From Hyphomicrobiales bacterium (GTDB lineage Bacteria; Pseudomonadota; Alphaproteobacteria; Rhizobiales; Rhizobiaceae): a stretch of 64,000 nucleotides of DNA. The stretch is taken from positions 186,001 to 250,000 of the forward strand of contig UEGQ01000003.1 of the NCBI GenBank assembly GCA_900466005.1, read 5' to 3'. The stretch's first letter is position 1. Each line of letters begins with the position of its first letter. Below the pieces are notes generated by a model. That model was given only the letters and a program-made list of their open reading frames with translations. It was not told the origin of the DNA and made no database searches. Both the position numbers and the translations under genes were made by a program. Below are positions 35,712-45,580 of this stretch, in pieces.

Positions 35712-36659
35712 ATGGCGAAGATCACCAATATCGCGGTCCAGATGGACCATGTGTCCGGCATCGGAATTGCTGGCGACTCCACCTTCGCGATGAGCCTCGA
35801 GGCACAGGCGCGTGGCTATCGCCTGTTCCATTACACGCCCGACAGGCTGACCATGCGTGACGGGCGGGTTTTTGCGACCGTCGAGCCGATGGAACTGCGT
35901 GACGTCAAGGGCGACCACTTCACGCTTGGCGCGCCGCAGCGCGTCGATCTCGCCACGATGGATGTGGTCCTGCTCCGGCAGGATCCACCATTCGACATGG
36001 CCTACATCACCTCGACCCATCTTCTCGAACGGATTCATCCGAAGACGTTGGTCGTGAACGATCCGGCCTGGGTCCGCAATTCGCCGGAGAAGATATTCGT
36101 CACCGAGTTTGCCGATCTGATGCCGCCGACGCTGATTACCCGCGACAACGACGAGATCGCGCGCTTCCGTGAGGAAATGGGCGATATCATCTTGAAGCCG
36201 CTCTATGGCAACGGTGGCGCCGGTGTCTTCCATACCACCCGCGACGACCGCAATTTTTCCTCGCTGCTGGAAATGTTCCATCAGGTCTTCCGTGAGCCGT
36301 TCATCGCGCAGGCTTATCTGCCGGACGTCCGCAAGGGCGACAAGCGCATCATCCTCGTCGACGGAGAGCCGGTGGGCGCGATCAACCGCGTACCGGCCGA
36401 GACTGACAGTCGTTCCAACATGCATGTCGGCGGGCGTGCCGAGGCGACCGAATTGACGCCGCGCGAGCGGGAGATCTGTGCGCGCATCGGCCCGGCATTG
36501 CGCGCGCGCGGTTTCCTCCTCGTTGGCATCGACGTGATCGGCGACTACATGACGGAGATCAACGTTACGTCTCCGACCGGCCTCCGCGAAGTGAAGCGTT
36601 TTGGCGGAGCGGATATCGCCGCGCTGCTCTGGGACGCAATCGAGAGAAAGCGCGCCTGA
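35712..36659 (+). CDS. gshB: Glutathione synthetase
   Basis: 315 residues, prokaryotic ATP-grasp glutathione synthetase that adds glycine to gamma-glutamylcysteine. It shows [51 protein letters not shown] (ATP loop), [15 protein letters not shown] and [17 protein letters not shown] (metal site), all as in the family. AGGGGCAGG lies just before the ATG. Confidence 0.97.
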   Translation: MAKITNIAVQMDHVSGIGIAGDSTFAMSLEAQARGYRLFHYTPDRLTMRDGRVFATVEPMELRDVKGDHFTLGAPQRVDLATMDVVLLRQDPPFDMAYITSTHLLERIHPKTLVVNDPAWVRNSPEKIFVTEFADLMPPTLITRDNDEIARFREEMGDIILKPLYGNGGAGVFHTTRDDRNFSSLLEMFHQVFREPFIAQAYLPDVRKGDKRIILVDGEPVGAINRVPAETDSRSNMHVGGRAEATELTPREREICARIGPALRARGFLLVGIDVIGDYMTEINVTSPTGLREVKRFGGADIAALLWDAIERKRA

Positions 36660-36859
36660 GACTGCCGGGCGGCGTCACTGCCCACGGCGTACGATGTTTG
36701 TTCTCGGATGCAACCGACCTAAAACCTATGCGGGAATATTGCGCGCTTCTGTTCCGCAAATGTTCTTGTCATTGCGCGAAATCCGTGTCAGTGTTCGATC
36801 GGCAGCGCGCGAAAGATGTATTTTCCCGCCGTGCCAGGGGGCAGATCGAGGGGCGGGCG

Positions 36860-38392
36860 ATGGTTGCGCGTGTCAGTACGGTTGCATTTCAGGGCATCGA
36901 AGGGGTTCTTGTCGACGTGCAGGTGATGGTCGCGCCGGGCAAGATCGGCATGCAGATCGTCGGCCTGCCGGACAAGGCGGTTGCCGAGAGCCGCGAACGG
37001 GTGCAGGCGGCCTTGCATGCTTCGGGGCTCGCTTTGCCGCCGAAGCGCGTCACGGTCAATCTCGCACCGGCCGACCTGCCTAAGGAAGGTTCGCATTTCG
37101 ATCTTCCCATTGCGCTCGGCCTTATGGCGGCACTCGGCGCTATTCCCGGTGACGTGCTTTCCGATTACGTGGTCATCGGTGAACTCAATCTCGACGGAAC
37201 GATTGCCCCGATTGCAGGCGCATTGCCCGCGGCGATCGGCGCCAACGCGCTTGGCAAGGGTCTGATCTGCCCCGCCGACAGCGGACCCGAGGCGGCTTGG
37301 GCAGGGGCGGAGATCGACATTTTGGCGCCGCGCAGCCTGATTGCGCTCGCCAATCACTTTCGGGGAACCCAGGTCCTGTCGCGGCCGGAACCGGCCGTCC
37401 GTGCGCTTTCCGCCAATTTGCCAGATCTCGCCGACATTCGCGGCCAGGAGAGTGCGAAGCGTGCTCTCGAAGTGGCCGCAGCCGGCGGCCATAACCTGCT
37501 GATGGTTGGTCCTCCCGGTTCCGGCAAATCCATGCTGGCCTCGCGCTTACCGTCGATCCTGCCCGCGCTCTGTGCACCCGAGCTCCTCGAAGTATCGATG
37601 ATCCATTCGATCGCCGGGCAACTGTCCGGCGGCAAGCTCTCGGACCGGCGACCATTTCGCACGCCGCATCATTCCGCCACGATGGCGGCTCTCGTCGGCG
37701 GCGGGTTGCGGGCGAAGCCCGGAGAGGCGTCACTCGCCCACAAAGGTGTACTTTTTCTCGACGAGCTGCCGGAATTCGCGCCGCAGGTGCTCGACGCATT
37801 GCGGCAGCCGCTGGAAACGGGCGAGTGTGTGATCGCCCGCGCCAACCATCGCGTCACTTATCCCGCCGATTTCCAGCTGATTGCGGCCATGAATCCGTGC
37901 CGCTGCGGGCTTGCGGGCGAGCCCGGACACAGTTGCGCAAGAGGGCCGCGCTGCCTCACCGAGTATCAGGCGCGGATTTCCGGTCCGCTGATGGACCGGA
38001 TCGACATCCGGATCGACGTTCCGGCCGTGGCGGCAACGGATCTCATCCGTCCGATGGCGGCTGAACCGAGCGCGGACGTCGCGCGACGTGTCCGGCGGGC
38101 ACGGGACCGCCAGCGGGAGCGTTTCGAAACGGCCGGGATACCGGGGGTCGCCACGAATGCCCGCTGTTCCACGGCGATGATCGAGGCGCTCGCCGAGCCG
38201 GATCCTTCCGGCCTCCAGCTCCTGCGCGATGCAGCGGAGAAGTTCCGCTTCTCGGCCCGCGGCTATCATCGTGTCCTGAAAGTCGCGCGCACGCTTGCCG
38301 ATCTCGACGGCGCCGACAGGCTGGGCCGGATCCATGTCGCCGAGGCGATTTCCTATCGCATTCCCTCCGAGCGTTTGTCGGCGGCGGCGTAG
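36860..38392 (+). CDS. comM: YifB/ComM-type Mg-chelatase-like AAA+ ATPase
   Basis: 510 residues. N-terminal Lon-protease-like fold domain (GKIGMQIVGLPDKAVAES, RVTVNLAPADLPKEG), then an AAA+ Mg-chelatase domain with Walker A GPPGSGKSM and Walker B GVLFLDELPEF, and a cysteine-rich loop (MNPCRCG, GHSCARGPRC). ComM is a helicase promoting branch migration during natural transformation and recombination in other bacteria. ATG 36860 with GAGGGG upstream; the earlier frame lacks a ribosome site. Confidence 0.94.
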   Translation: MVARVSTVAFQGIEGVLVDVQVMVAPGKIGMQIVGLPDKAVAESRERVQAALHASGLALPPKRVTVNLAPADLPKEGSHFDLPIALGLMAALGAIPGDVLSDYVVIGELNLDGTIAPIAGALPAAIGANALGKGLICPADSGPEAAWAGAEIDILAPRSLIALANHFRGTQVLSRPEPAVRALSANLPDLADIRGQESAKRALEVAAAGGHNLLMVGPPGSGKSMLASRLPSILPALCAPELLEVSMIHSIAGQLSGGKLSDRRPFRTPHHSATMAALVGGGLRAKPGEASLAHKGVLFLDELPEFAPQVLDALRQPLETGECVIARANHRVTYPADFQLIAAMNPCRCGLAGEPGHSCARGPRCLTEYQARISGPLMDRIDIRIDVPAVAATDLIRPMAAEPSADVARRVRRARDRQRERFETAGIPGVATNARCSTAMIEALAEPDPSGLQLLRDAAEKFRFSARGYHRVLKVARTLADLDGADRLGRIHVAEAISYRIPSERLSAAA

Positions 38393-38400
38393 ACAATCAA

Positions 38401-38430
38401 GATCCGGCCGCCCGAAGGGACGGCCGGATC
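38401..38430 (+). terminator. Hairpin terminator after comM
   Basis: GATCCGGCCG and CGGCCGGATC pair perfectly over ten bases, and the enclosed CCC-GAA-GGG can extend the stem. It begins nine bases after the comM stop, between convergent comM and cysK. There is no T-run, so it may serve both strands as a pause or 3' stabiliser. Confidence 0.65.
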
Positions 38431-38473
38431 AGCGGCAGATGATTCTTGATCGCGGATCGCGAAGGCGCGTGCC

Positions 38474-39442
38474 TCAGCCTCCGAGTCCTTCGAAGAGGGC
38501 GGTCGAAAGATAGCGCTCGGCAAAGGAGGGAATCACGACGACGATGGTTTTGCCGGCGTTTTCTTCGCGTTGGCCGATCTTGATTGCCGCCGCGAGGGCC
38601 GCACCGGAAGAGATGCCGACCGGCACGCCTTCGAGACGGGCGACGAGACGTGCATTCTCGAAGGCCTCGTCGTTGGTCACCGTGACGATCTCGTCATAGA
38701 TCGTCGTGTCGAGGATCTTCGGAGCGAAGCCGGCACCGATGCCCTGGATTTTGTGAGGACCGGGGTTGCCGCCGGACAGGACCGGGCTGTCCGCGGGTTC
38801 GACGGCAACGACCTTGAGCGAAGGCTTGCGGGCCTTCAGCACTTGGCCGACGCCGGTGATGGTGCCGCCGGTGCCGATGCCGGAGACGAAGATGTCGACG
38901 GCACCGGCGGTGTCGTTCCAAATCTCCTCGGCCGTCGTCTTGCGGTGAATCTCAGGGTTGGCCGGATTTTCGAACTGCTGCGGGATGACGGCGTCGGGCA
39001 GTTCGGAAACGAGCTCCTCTGCCTTGGCGATTGCCCCTTTCATGCCCTTCGGTCCCTCGGTCAGCACCAGTTCGGCACCGAGCAGTGCGAGCATCTTGCG
39101 GCGCTCGATCGACATGGTCTCCGGCATGGTGAGGATCAGCCGGTAACCCTTGGCGGCGGCCGTGAAGGCGAGCGCGATCCCGGTATTGCCGGAGGTAGGT
39201 TCCACCAGCACCGTCTTGCCGGGGGTGATCTTGCCCTGCTGTTCGAGCGACTCGATCATGGCGAGACCGATGCGATCCTTGACCGAGGCGAGCGGGTTGA
39301 AGAACTCGAGCTTGGCGAGCAGGTTCGCCTTGACTCCCTTTTCCTTCGCCAGCTTGTCGAGCCGGATGATCGGCGTGTCGCCGATGGTTTCGAGAATGGA
39401 GCTGTAGACACGGCCGCGGCCGGGTTTCTTCGTGTCGGACAT
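38474..39442 (-). CDS. cysK: Cysteine synthase A
   Basis: 322 residues of O-acetylserine sulfhydrylase, a PLP enzyme making cysteine from O-acetylserine and sulfide. The PLP lysine is Lys55 in [11 protein letters not shown], with the TSGNTGIA substrate loop and the [11 protein letters not shown] phosphate loop. ATG 39442 with a GGGAG site upstream fits the family N-terminus. Faces comM. Confidence 0.96.
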   Translation of the reverse strand: MSDTKKPGRGRVYSSILETIGDTPIIRLDKLAKEKGVKANLLAKLEFFNPLASVKDRIGLAMIESLEQQGKITPGKTVLVEPTSGNTGIALAFTAAAKGYRLILTMPETMSIERRKMLALLGAELVLTEGPKGMKGAIAKAEELVSELPDAVIPQQFENPANPEIHRKTTAEEIWNDTAGAVDIFVSGIGTGGTITGVGQVLKARKPSLKVVAVEPADSPVLSGGNPGPHKIQGIGAGFAPKILDTTIYDEIVTVTNDEAFENARLVARLEGVPVGISSGAALAAAIKIGQREENAGKTIVVVIPSFAERYLSTALFEGLGG

Positions 39443-39578
39443 GGTGCTCTCCCTGCAGAACGGTTTTGGTGAGCGCACAATAGGATCAAAGTCCCCACCC
39501 GGCTAGAACCCTTTGCCTACGGCAAGCCGTCGGGGGAGAAAAAACACGCCGGTCGGGCGAAGGTCCCAGATATTTATT

Positions 39579-40196
39579 TCAGGCGGATCGGACGGCGATA
39601 TAGGCGGCGGTGCTCGCCAGAATGCTGCCGGCCACACGGTTCAGGAGCTTGAGCGCAGAAGGCTGCTTGAGCAGCGTGCGTGCGCGCGCCGCAAGCACGA
39701 TATAGGGGATGAGCACGGCGATCAGAACGACGAAGGTGATTCCGGCGAGTGCGGCATAGTCCGCCGGTTCGATCGCCTCGAGCGGGATCAGCGTCGGCAC
39801 CAGAGCGACGTAGAAGAGCATCGTTTTCGGATTGCCGAGCGTCACGAAAAGGCCCGAGAGGAAGGAGGCACCAAGGCCGCCGCCCTTGCGCGCCTGGACC
39901 TCCTGCGGCAGCAGACCGGCGGTCCAGAGCTTGTAGGCGATGTAGCCGAGATAGACGGCGCCGGCATATTTGATGACGAGGAAGGGCGTCACAAATGTCT
40001 GCGCCACATAGGAGAGGCCAAGGACGACCGCCGTCAGGTAGCAGAGATCGCCGAGGATCAGCCCAAGCCCCATGAAGAAGGTCGGACGGAAGCCCGAGCC
40101 GAGCGCCCGCGCCACGATTGCCGTCATACCGGGGCCGGGAATGGCTGCCGCGATGAAAAGTGCGCCGGCGTAGGCGAGCAGCGTGGCGGCGGTCAT
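39579..40196 (-). CDS. LysE/RhtB family exporter
   Basis: 205 residues, six hydrophobic segments. The N-terminal AAAIPGPGMTAIVARALGSGF carries the PGP motif of LysE/RhtB amino-acid exporters, and SGLFVTLGNPKTMLFY the second signature. Start ATG 40196 with GGGGAG about eight bases upstream. Divergent from a second LysE gene with 141 bases between. The substrate cannot be told. Confidence 0.92.
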   Translation of the reverse strand: MTAATLLAYAGALFIAAAIPGPGMTAIVARALGSGFRPTFFMGLGLILGDLCYLTAVVLGLSYVAQTFVTPFLVIKYAGAVYLGYIAYKLWTAGLLPQEVQARKGGGLGASFLSGLFVTLGNPKTMLFYVALVPTLIPLEAIEPADYAALAGITFVVLIAVLIPYIVLAARARTLLKQPSALKLLNRVAGSILASTAAYIAVRSA

Positions 40197-40337
40197 GGCG
40201 GGCTCCCCGGTCGGATGAACGAATGCTCGCACGGTTAACCGATCAGCAGCAAACTTGCAACGGTGACACGATCATGGTTGCCGGTGTCGTTTCCTTCTGC
40301 TTTCCACTTGTGCAATCCTTCAACGAAGAGACCCGTC

Positions 40338-40970
40338 ATGCCGTCCACCGCCTCGCTTCTCGCCTTTGGTCTCATCTGTCTCGGTATGGTGCTCACTCCG
40401 GGACCGAACATGATTTACCTTGTGTCGCGGTCGATCTGCCAGGGGCCTGCAGCGGGCCTGGTCTCCCTGGGTGGCGTGGCGCTCGGCTTCGTCATCTATA
40501 TGCTGTCGGCGGCGCTCGGCATCACCGTTCTGGTGCTCGCGGTGCCTTATGCCTATGACGCCCTGCGGCTTGCGGGTGCCGCCTATCTCGCATGGCTTGC
40601 GTGGCAGGCATTGCGACCGGGCGGCCGCTCACCCTTTCAGGTTCGCGAGCTGCCGAAGGACTCTTCCCGGCGCCTGTTCACGATGGGGTTCGTCACGAGC
40701 CTGCTCAACCCGAAAGTTGCGGTGCTGTACCTGTCGCTGCTGCCGCAATTCATCGATCCGTCTTCCGGCAGCGTGTTTGTTCAATCGGTGGTTCTCGGGT
40801 TTACCCAGATCACGATCAGCGTCACCGTCAACGCCATGATCGCGGTGAGCGCTGGCGCAATCGCGCTCTTTCTCGCCGGGCGACCCTTCTGGATGACCAT
40901 TCAGCGCTGGCTGATGGGCACCGTTCTTGCCGGGCTTGCTGTGCGCATGGCAACGGAAGCCCAGCGCTGA
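40338..40970 (+). CDS. LysE/RhtB family exporter
   Basis: 210 residues with the LTPGPNMIYLVSRSICQG and TSLLNPKVAVLYLSLLPQF signatures of LysE/RhtB exporters. ATG 40338 has a GAAGAGA site; upstream in-frame codons give no hydrophobic start. Its stop is four bases from the stop of the facing NIPSNAP gene. The nearest candidate regulator is the Lrp/AsnC gene at 42280. Confidence 0.92.
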   Translation: MPSTASLLAFGLICLGMVLTPGPNMIYLVSRSICQGPAAGLVSLGGVALGFVIYMLSAALGITVLVLAVPYAYDALRLAGAAYLAWLAWQALRPGGRSPFQVRELPKDSSRRLFTMGFVTSLLNPKVAVLYLSLLPQFIDPSSGSVFVQSVVLGFTQITISVTVNAMIAVSAGAIALFLAGRPFWMTIQRWLMGTVLAGLAVRMATEAQR

Positions 40971-40974
40971 CGGC

Positions 40975-41277
40975 TCAGAACAGCGGCCGCATGAAGCTCC
41001 GTTCGTAACTGAGGATGCAACGGGTCTCGTCCGCATAGGCGAAAGCCGACTGGCATTCGATGTCGTCGGCCATCGTCTGCCGGTACGCCTCGTAGTCGGC
41101 GAGCGAAGGAAAGCTGAACAGCGCCAGCGCGATGTTGTTTGCGCCCTCATGTGGCAGGAAGTAGCCGTGGTGCGTGCCGCCGAGCCGCTCGACCAGCGGC
41201 ATCCAGAGCCGCGCATAGTGCTCGAACTCTCTGACCTTGTAGGGATCGATCGCATAGCGGAGATAGCAGGTTATCAT
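40975..41277 (-). CDS. NIPSNAP family protein
   Basis: 100 residues: MITCYLRYAIDPYKVREFEHYARLW, GGTHHGYFLPHEGANNIALALFSFPS, then YEAYR. A NIPSNAP-type dimeric ferredoxin-like fold without known reaction. Its ATG overlaps the stop of the DMT exporter gene (ATGA), so the two are made together. It occupies the end of a much longer spurious frame. Confidence 0.87.
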   Translation of the reverse strand: MITCYLRYAIDPYKVREFEHYARLWMPLVERLGGTHHGYFLPHEGANNIALALFSFPSLADYEAYRQTMADDIECQSAFAYADETRCILSYERSFMRPLF

Positions 41278-42179
41278 CGTTGCGAGACCTTTCTTTTCGG
41301 CAGGAGAGGCACTCTCGGCGCGAGATTGAGCGTGGTCGCGATGGCCGCGAATAAAATTGCAGCACCACCGAGCGCCTGCACGGGCGTCAATACATGTCCG
41401 AAGGCGGACATGTCCACGATCACTGCCACGACCGGATAGAGGAAGGACAGTGTGCCGGTCAGGACGACCGGCAGCTTCTGGATCGCCGAATAGAGAAAGG
41501 CATACATCACTCCGGTGTGGACGATGCCAAGCGTCGCCACCATGGCCCAGTCTCGGGGCACAGACGGCAGGGCTTGCCAGTCGGCGAGGGGCGCCAGCAT
41601 GACAATGCCGGTGAGCACCTGGATGAGCGCGATCAGATAGGGGGAGGTGCCCTTGAGCCGCTTGGTCACAAAGGCCGCGACGGCATAGCAGAAGGCAGCG
41701 GCGACCGCGAGCAGGATGCCCAGCAGATAGTTGCCCTGCGCGTTCCCTTCCACCGGTGGGCCGGACAGGGTCATGGCCAGCATGCCGGCAAAGGCGAGCC
41801 CGAGCCAGACGAGCTTGCTGGCGGAGACCTTTTCGCCGAGGAGGAGAACGCCGAGACCGACGAGCATGAAGGGCTGGACATTGTAGACGATCGTTGCCGC
41901 CGAGATGGAGGCGAGCGGATAGGCGGAGAAGAGGGCGAGCCAGTTCAGGACGAGTGCGACGCCACCGAGTATGGCCAAGAGCAGGCGGCGCCAGTCGAGC
42001 AGAGTGAGCATGCCCGCCCGGCGTGCAAGCAGCGCGAGAACCGGAGCGCCGATCAGGCAACGCAGGAAGACGATATTGACGGGCGACTGCCCCGACTTCA
42101 GGACGAACCAGCCGATGGTGCCGGACAGCACCATGGCAACGGTCATATCGAGGATTCCGCTCTTGATGATAGGGGACAT
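41274..42179 (-). CDS. DMT (EamA) family exporter
   Basis: 301 residues, ten hydrophobic segments forming two EamA repeats (LSGTIGWFVLKSGQSP, then AAFCYAVAAFVTKRLKG), the layout of drug or metabolite exporters. Divergent from an Lrp/AsnC regulator 100 bases away, which suggests amino-acid export under Lrp-type control, and coupled to the NIPSNAP gene. Confidence 0.9.
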   Translation of the reverse strand: MSPIIKSGILDMTVAMVLSGTIGWFVLKSGQSPVNIVFLRCLIGAPVLALLARRAGMLTLLDWRRLLLAILGGVALVLNWLALFSAYPLASISAATIVYNVQPFMLVGLGVLLLGEKVSASKLVWLGLAFAGMLAMTLSGPPVEGNAQGNYLLGILLAVAAAFCYAVAAFVTKRLKGTSPYLIALIQVLTGIVMLAPLADWQALPSVPRDWAMVATLGIVHTGVMYAFLYSAIQKLPVVLTGTLSFLYPVVAVIVDMSAFGHVLTPVQALGGAAILFAAIATTLNLAPRVPLLPKRKVSQR

Positions 42180-42279
42180 GGCAACCTCCTTGGATGGCTG
42201 CAGTCTAGTGAAGACGAATGCGGATTTTCTTTCTCGAAATGAGGTGTATAATGCTAATGGCAGAATAAAGTTAGGATAA

Positions 42280-42744
42280 ATGCCGGTGAGTACACATTTC
42301 CTTCAGTTTCTGGATGGCTCCGACCGGAAGATCGTCGAAGCGCTTGCCGGAGACGCTCGTCTTTCGCTCAAGGAACTTGCCGCCCGCGCCGGGCTCTCCT
42401 CCCCGGCCTGCTCGGAGCGGTTGCGACGGCTCGAAGAGCGCGGCGTGCTCACTGGCTACAGTGCGGATGTGGAGCTGGAAGCGCTCGGCTATCCGCTGCA
42501 GGCAATCGTCCGGGTTCGGCCACTGCCGGGCATGCTGCATATCGTCGAGCGGATCATTCAGGAGACGCCGGAGATTACGGAGGCCGACAAGGTAACGGGT
42601 GACGACTGCTTCATCTGCCGTATGGCCCTGCGCAGCATGACCGATCTCGATCGTATACTCGACCGGATCGCGGAACGTGCCCAGACGAACACGGCCATGA
42701 TCAAGTCCACGACCGTCAAACGTCGTCTGCCGCCGGTCGTCTAG
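42280..42744 (+). CDS. Lrp/AsnC family transcription regulator
   Basis: 154 residues: helix-turn-helix ([43 protein letters not shown]) at about residues 15-60, then the RAM effector domain ending [13 protein letters not shown]. Such regulators sense amino acids. It is divergent from the DMT exporter and most likely controls it. Its TAG stop overlaps that of dut, tail to tail. Confidence 0.93.
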   Translation: MPVSTHFLQFLDGSDRKIVEALAGDARLSLKELAARAGLSSPACSERLRRLEERGVLTGYSADVELEALGYPLQAIVRVRPLPGMLHIVERIIQETPEITEADKVTGDDCFICRMALRSMTDLDRILDRIAERAQTNTAMIKSTTVKRRLPPVV

Positions 42745-43211
42745 ACGCCGGTCGAGCCGAAACCGCCTGCACCGCGCACGGTCGTGGAGGTCTCCGTGAC
42801 TTCCGTGACGAGCGCCTGAGTGACCGGTGCAATCACCATCTGAGCGATCCGCATGCCGCGGGCGATTTCGAAGACCTCACCGCCGAGATTGACGAGAAGC
42901 ACCTTCACCTCACCGCGATAGTCGCTGTCGATGGTACCCGGCGTGTTGAGGCAAGTGACGCCGTTCTTGAAAGCGAGTCCCGACCGCGGACGTATCTGCG
43001 CCTCGAAGCCTTCGGGGATTTCCATGACGAAACCGGTCGGAACCAGAACCCGCTGGCCGGGCACCAGCGTCATCGGCGAACCCTCGGTCACGGCCGCTCG
43101 AAGGTCCATGCCGGCCGCTCCCGCCGTCTCGTAGGAGGGCAGGGGAATGTCCTCTCCATGGGGAAGACGGGCGAGCTTGACGGTCGGGTGAATGTCGTTG
43201 TGGATGTTCAT
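42741..43211 (-). CDS. dut: dUTP diphosphatase
   Basis: 156 residues with the five dUTPase motifs, among them [44 protein letters not shown] and the C-terminal GAGGFGSTG that closes the active site. It makes dUMP and keeps uracil out of DNA. The ATG 43211 gives the usual length. It ends over the stop of the Lrp/AsnC gene. Confidence 0.97.
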   Translation of the reverse strand: MNIHNDIHPTVKLARLPHGEDIPLPSYETAGAAGMDLRAAVTEGSPMTLVPGQRVLVPTGFVMEIPEGFEAQIRPRSGLAFKNGVTCLNTPGTIDSDYRGEVKVLLVNLGGEVFEIARGMRIAQMVIAPVTQALVTEVTETSTTVRGAGGFGSTGV

Positions 43212-43302
43212 GCTTCCATTACTTTGCGCACGATCTCCCGAGGTCAATTGCAATGCCGACCTTTAGTCGCTAGATACGCGGCAATTCACAGGATTCACAC
43301 TC

Positions 43303-44886
43303 ATGGCTGAAACGCTTGCAGAGGCGGTATCCCGCCGCCGCACCTTCGCGATTATCGCGCACCCGGACGCCGGTAAGACGACGCTCACCGAAAAGCTGTT
43401 GCTGTTCGGCGGGGCGATCCAGCTCGCTGGCGAAGTGAAGGCGAAGAAGGACCGTATCCAGACTCGTTCGGACTGGATGAAGATCGAGCGCGAGCGCGGC
43501 ATCTCGGTCGTGACGTCGGTCATGACGTTCGAATACGACGGCAAGGTCTTCAATATCCTCGATACACCCGGTCACGAAGACTTCGCCGACGACACCTATC
43601 GTACGCTGACGGCGGTCGATGCCGCCGTCATGGTCATCGATGCCGCCAAGGGTATCGAGCCGCGGACGCTGAAGCTCTTCGAAGTCTGCCGCATGCGTGA
43701 CATTCCGATCATCACCTTCGTCAACAAGATGGACCGCGAAAGCCGCGATCCCTTCGAGATCCTCGACGAAGTCGAGGAGAAGCTCGCTCTCGACACTGCA
43801 CCGGTCACCTGGCCGGTCGGCCGCTCGAAGACCTTCTGTGGCTCCTACAATCTGGCAGACAACACGTTCCGCGGCTCCGACACCCAAGTCGAACCGTTGA
43901 AGGTCAATGGCCCGCAGAGCGTCGCCGAACACCTGCCGGAGAATGAACGGCAAGCCTTCATCGAGGAACTGGAGCTTGCCCGCGAGGCCTGCCGGCCGTT
44001 CGATCGCAAGGCCTTTCTCGAAGGCCACATGACGCCGGTCTTCTTCGGCTCGGCGCTGCGCAATTTCGGCGTTCGTGACCTCATCAATGCGCTCGGCGCG
44101 TTCGCGCCGCCGCCGCGCGACCAGGTGGCTGACATCCGCACGGTGCACGCTGCCGAAGACCGGATGACGGCCTTCGTCTTCAAGATTCAGGCCAACATGG
44201 ATCCGAACCACCGCGACCGCATCGCCTTTGCCCGCATCTGTTCGGGCAAGCTGGAGCGCGGCATGAAGGCGCGGCTGTCGCGTACCGGAAAGCAGATGGG
44301 GCTCACGGCTCCCCAATTCTTCTTCGCCTCCCAGCGGCAGCTCGCCGACACCGCTTACGCCGGGGACGTCGTCGGAATTCCAAACCACGGCACGCTGCGG
44401 ATCGGGGACACGTTGACCGAGGGCGAGCCGCTGGTCTTCCAGGGCGTGCCGAATTTCTCGCCGGAAATCCTGCGTCGCGTTCGTCTTGAGGACGCAATGA
44501 AGGCGAAGAAGCTGAAGGAAGCCTTGCAGCAGATGGCGGAAGAGGGCGTGGTGCAGCTCTTCCAGCCGGAAGACGGGTCGCCGGCGATCGTCGGCGTGGT
44601 CGGCGCGCTGCAGCTAGACGTCCTGAAGGAGCGGCTTTCTGCGGAATACGGCCTGCCGGTTTCCTTCGACATGCCACGTTTCTCCGTCTGCCGCTGGATT
44701 TCCGCCGATCAGCCGGGCGAGCTCGAGAAGTTCATGACCCAGCAGCGCGGCAACATGTGCCGGGATCTTGATGGCGATCCGGTGTTCATGGCGCAAGACG
44801 CTTTTTCGCTTCGCTACGAGGCGGAGCGGTACCCTGCCATCAAGATGGTCGCCATCAAGGAATATCACGTCGCCAAGGCGGCGTGA
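43303..44886 (+). CDS. prfC: Peptide chain release factor 3
   Basis: 527 residues, a translational GTPase that recycles RF1 and RF2. G1 AHPDAGKTTLTEKLLL, G2 region GISVVTSVM, G3 DTPGHEDFADDTYRTL and G4 NKMDRE are all present, and KAKKDRIQTRSDWMKIE between G1 and G2 is typical of RF3. It ends four bases before the stop of the facing LysE gene. Confidence 0.97.
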   Translation: MAETLAEAVSRRRTFAIIAHPDAGKTTLTEKLLLFGGAIQLAGEVKAKKDRIQTRSDWMKIERERGISVVTSVMTFEYDGKVFNILDTPGHEDFADDTYRTLTAVDAAVMVIDAAKGIEPRTLKLFEVCRMRDIPIITFVNKMDRESRDPFEILDEVEEKLALDTAPVTWPVGRSKTFCGSYNLADNTFRGSDTQVEPLKVNGPQSVAEHLPENERQAFIEELELAREACRPFDRKAFLEGHMTPVFFGSALRNFGVRDLINALGAFAPPPRDQVADIRTVHAAEDRMTAFVFKIQANMDPNHRDRIAFARICSGKLERGMKARLSRTGKQMGLTAPQFFFASQRQLADTAYAGDVVGIPNHGTLRIGDTLTEGEPLVFQGVPNFSPEILRRVRLEDAMKAKKLKEALQQMAEEGVVQLFQPEDGSPAIVGVVGALQLDVLKERLSAEYGLPVSFDMPRFSVCRWISADQPGELEKFMTQQRGNMCRDLDGDPVFMAQDAFSLRYEAERYPAIKMVAIKEYHVAKAA

Positions 44887-44890
44887 GTTC

Positions 44891-45502
44891 CTACCGGTCG
44901 GCGATCGCCAGACGCAATCCGAGTGCTGCAAAAGTGCCGGCAAACGACCGGCGTAGCCACAGCTGCAGTTGCGGTCGGCTGATAACGTGGCGCCGCGTGG
45001 CTGCGGCGAAAGCGCCATAGCCCACGAAAACCACGAAGGTTAGCCCCATGAAGACGCCGGCCAGCACCAGCATGTGCAGGGATGCGTTCGGCATGTTCGC
45101 CGGAACGAATTGCGGCAAGAAGGCGAAAAAGAAAAGCGACAGCTTCGGATTGAGGATGTTTAGGAGCAGGCCGTCGAGGATGATCTTGCTTGCTCTCGAT
45201 GATGCACGGGCCGAGGTAACCTGAAGCACACCCTCGTCCCGCCATATGCCCCATGCCATGAAGAGCAGATAGGCGACCCCGAGATACTTGACGGCCTGAA
45301 AGGCGAGGGCGCTTGCGTGAAGGAGGGCGGCTAGACCGGTGATGCTCGCCGCGACATGGGGAATGATCCCGAGCGTGCAGCCGAAGGCGGCGATCACGCT
45401 CGCGCGCCAGCCAGCGCCGAGGCCATGGGCAATCGTGTAGATGACGCCCGTGCCGGGCAGAAGGATGATGATCAGCGACGTTATGAGGTATTCAGGGGTC
45501 AT
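44891..45502 (-). CDS. LysE/RhtB family exporter
   Basis: 203 residues. The PGP motif is altered to LLPGTGVIYTIAHG, and LLNILNPKLSLFFFAFLPQFV is the second LysE signature. ATG 45502 with AAGGAG eight bases upstream. It lies 78 bases downstream of an AraC regulator on the same strand, the usual arrangement for a regulator and its own export target. Confidence 0.9.
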   Translation of the reverse strand: MTPEYLITSLIIILLPGTGVIYTIAHGLGAGWRASVIAAFGCTLGIIPHVAASITGLAALLHASALAFQAVKYLGVAYLLFMAWGIWRDEGVLQVTSARASSRASKIILDGLLLNILNPKLSLFFFAFLPQFVPANMPNASLHMLVLAGVFMGLTFVVFVGYGAFAAATRRHVISRPQLQLWLRRSFAGTFAALGLRLAIADR

Positions 45503-45580
45503 TGCAGTTCTCCTTGCATGGGAGGGCAAAGCAGACACCGGAACACGGTCGCCGGTCTTGAACAGAATTGCAGCTGGCGC

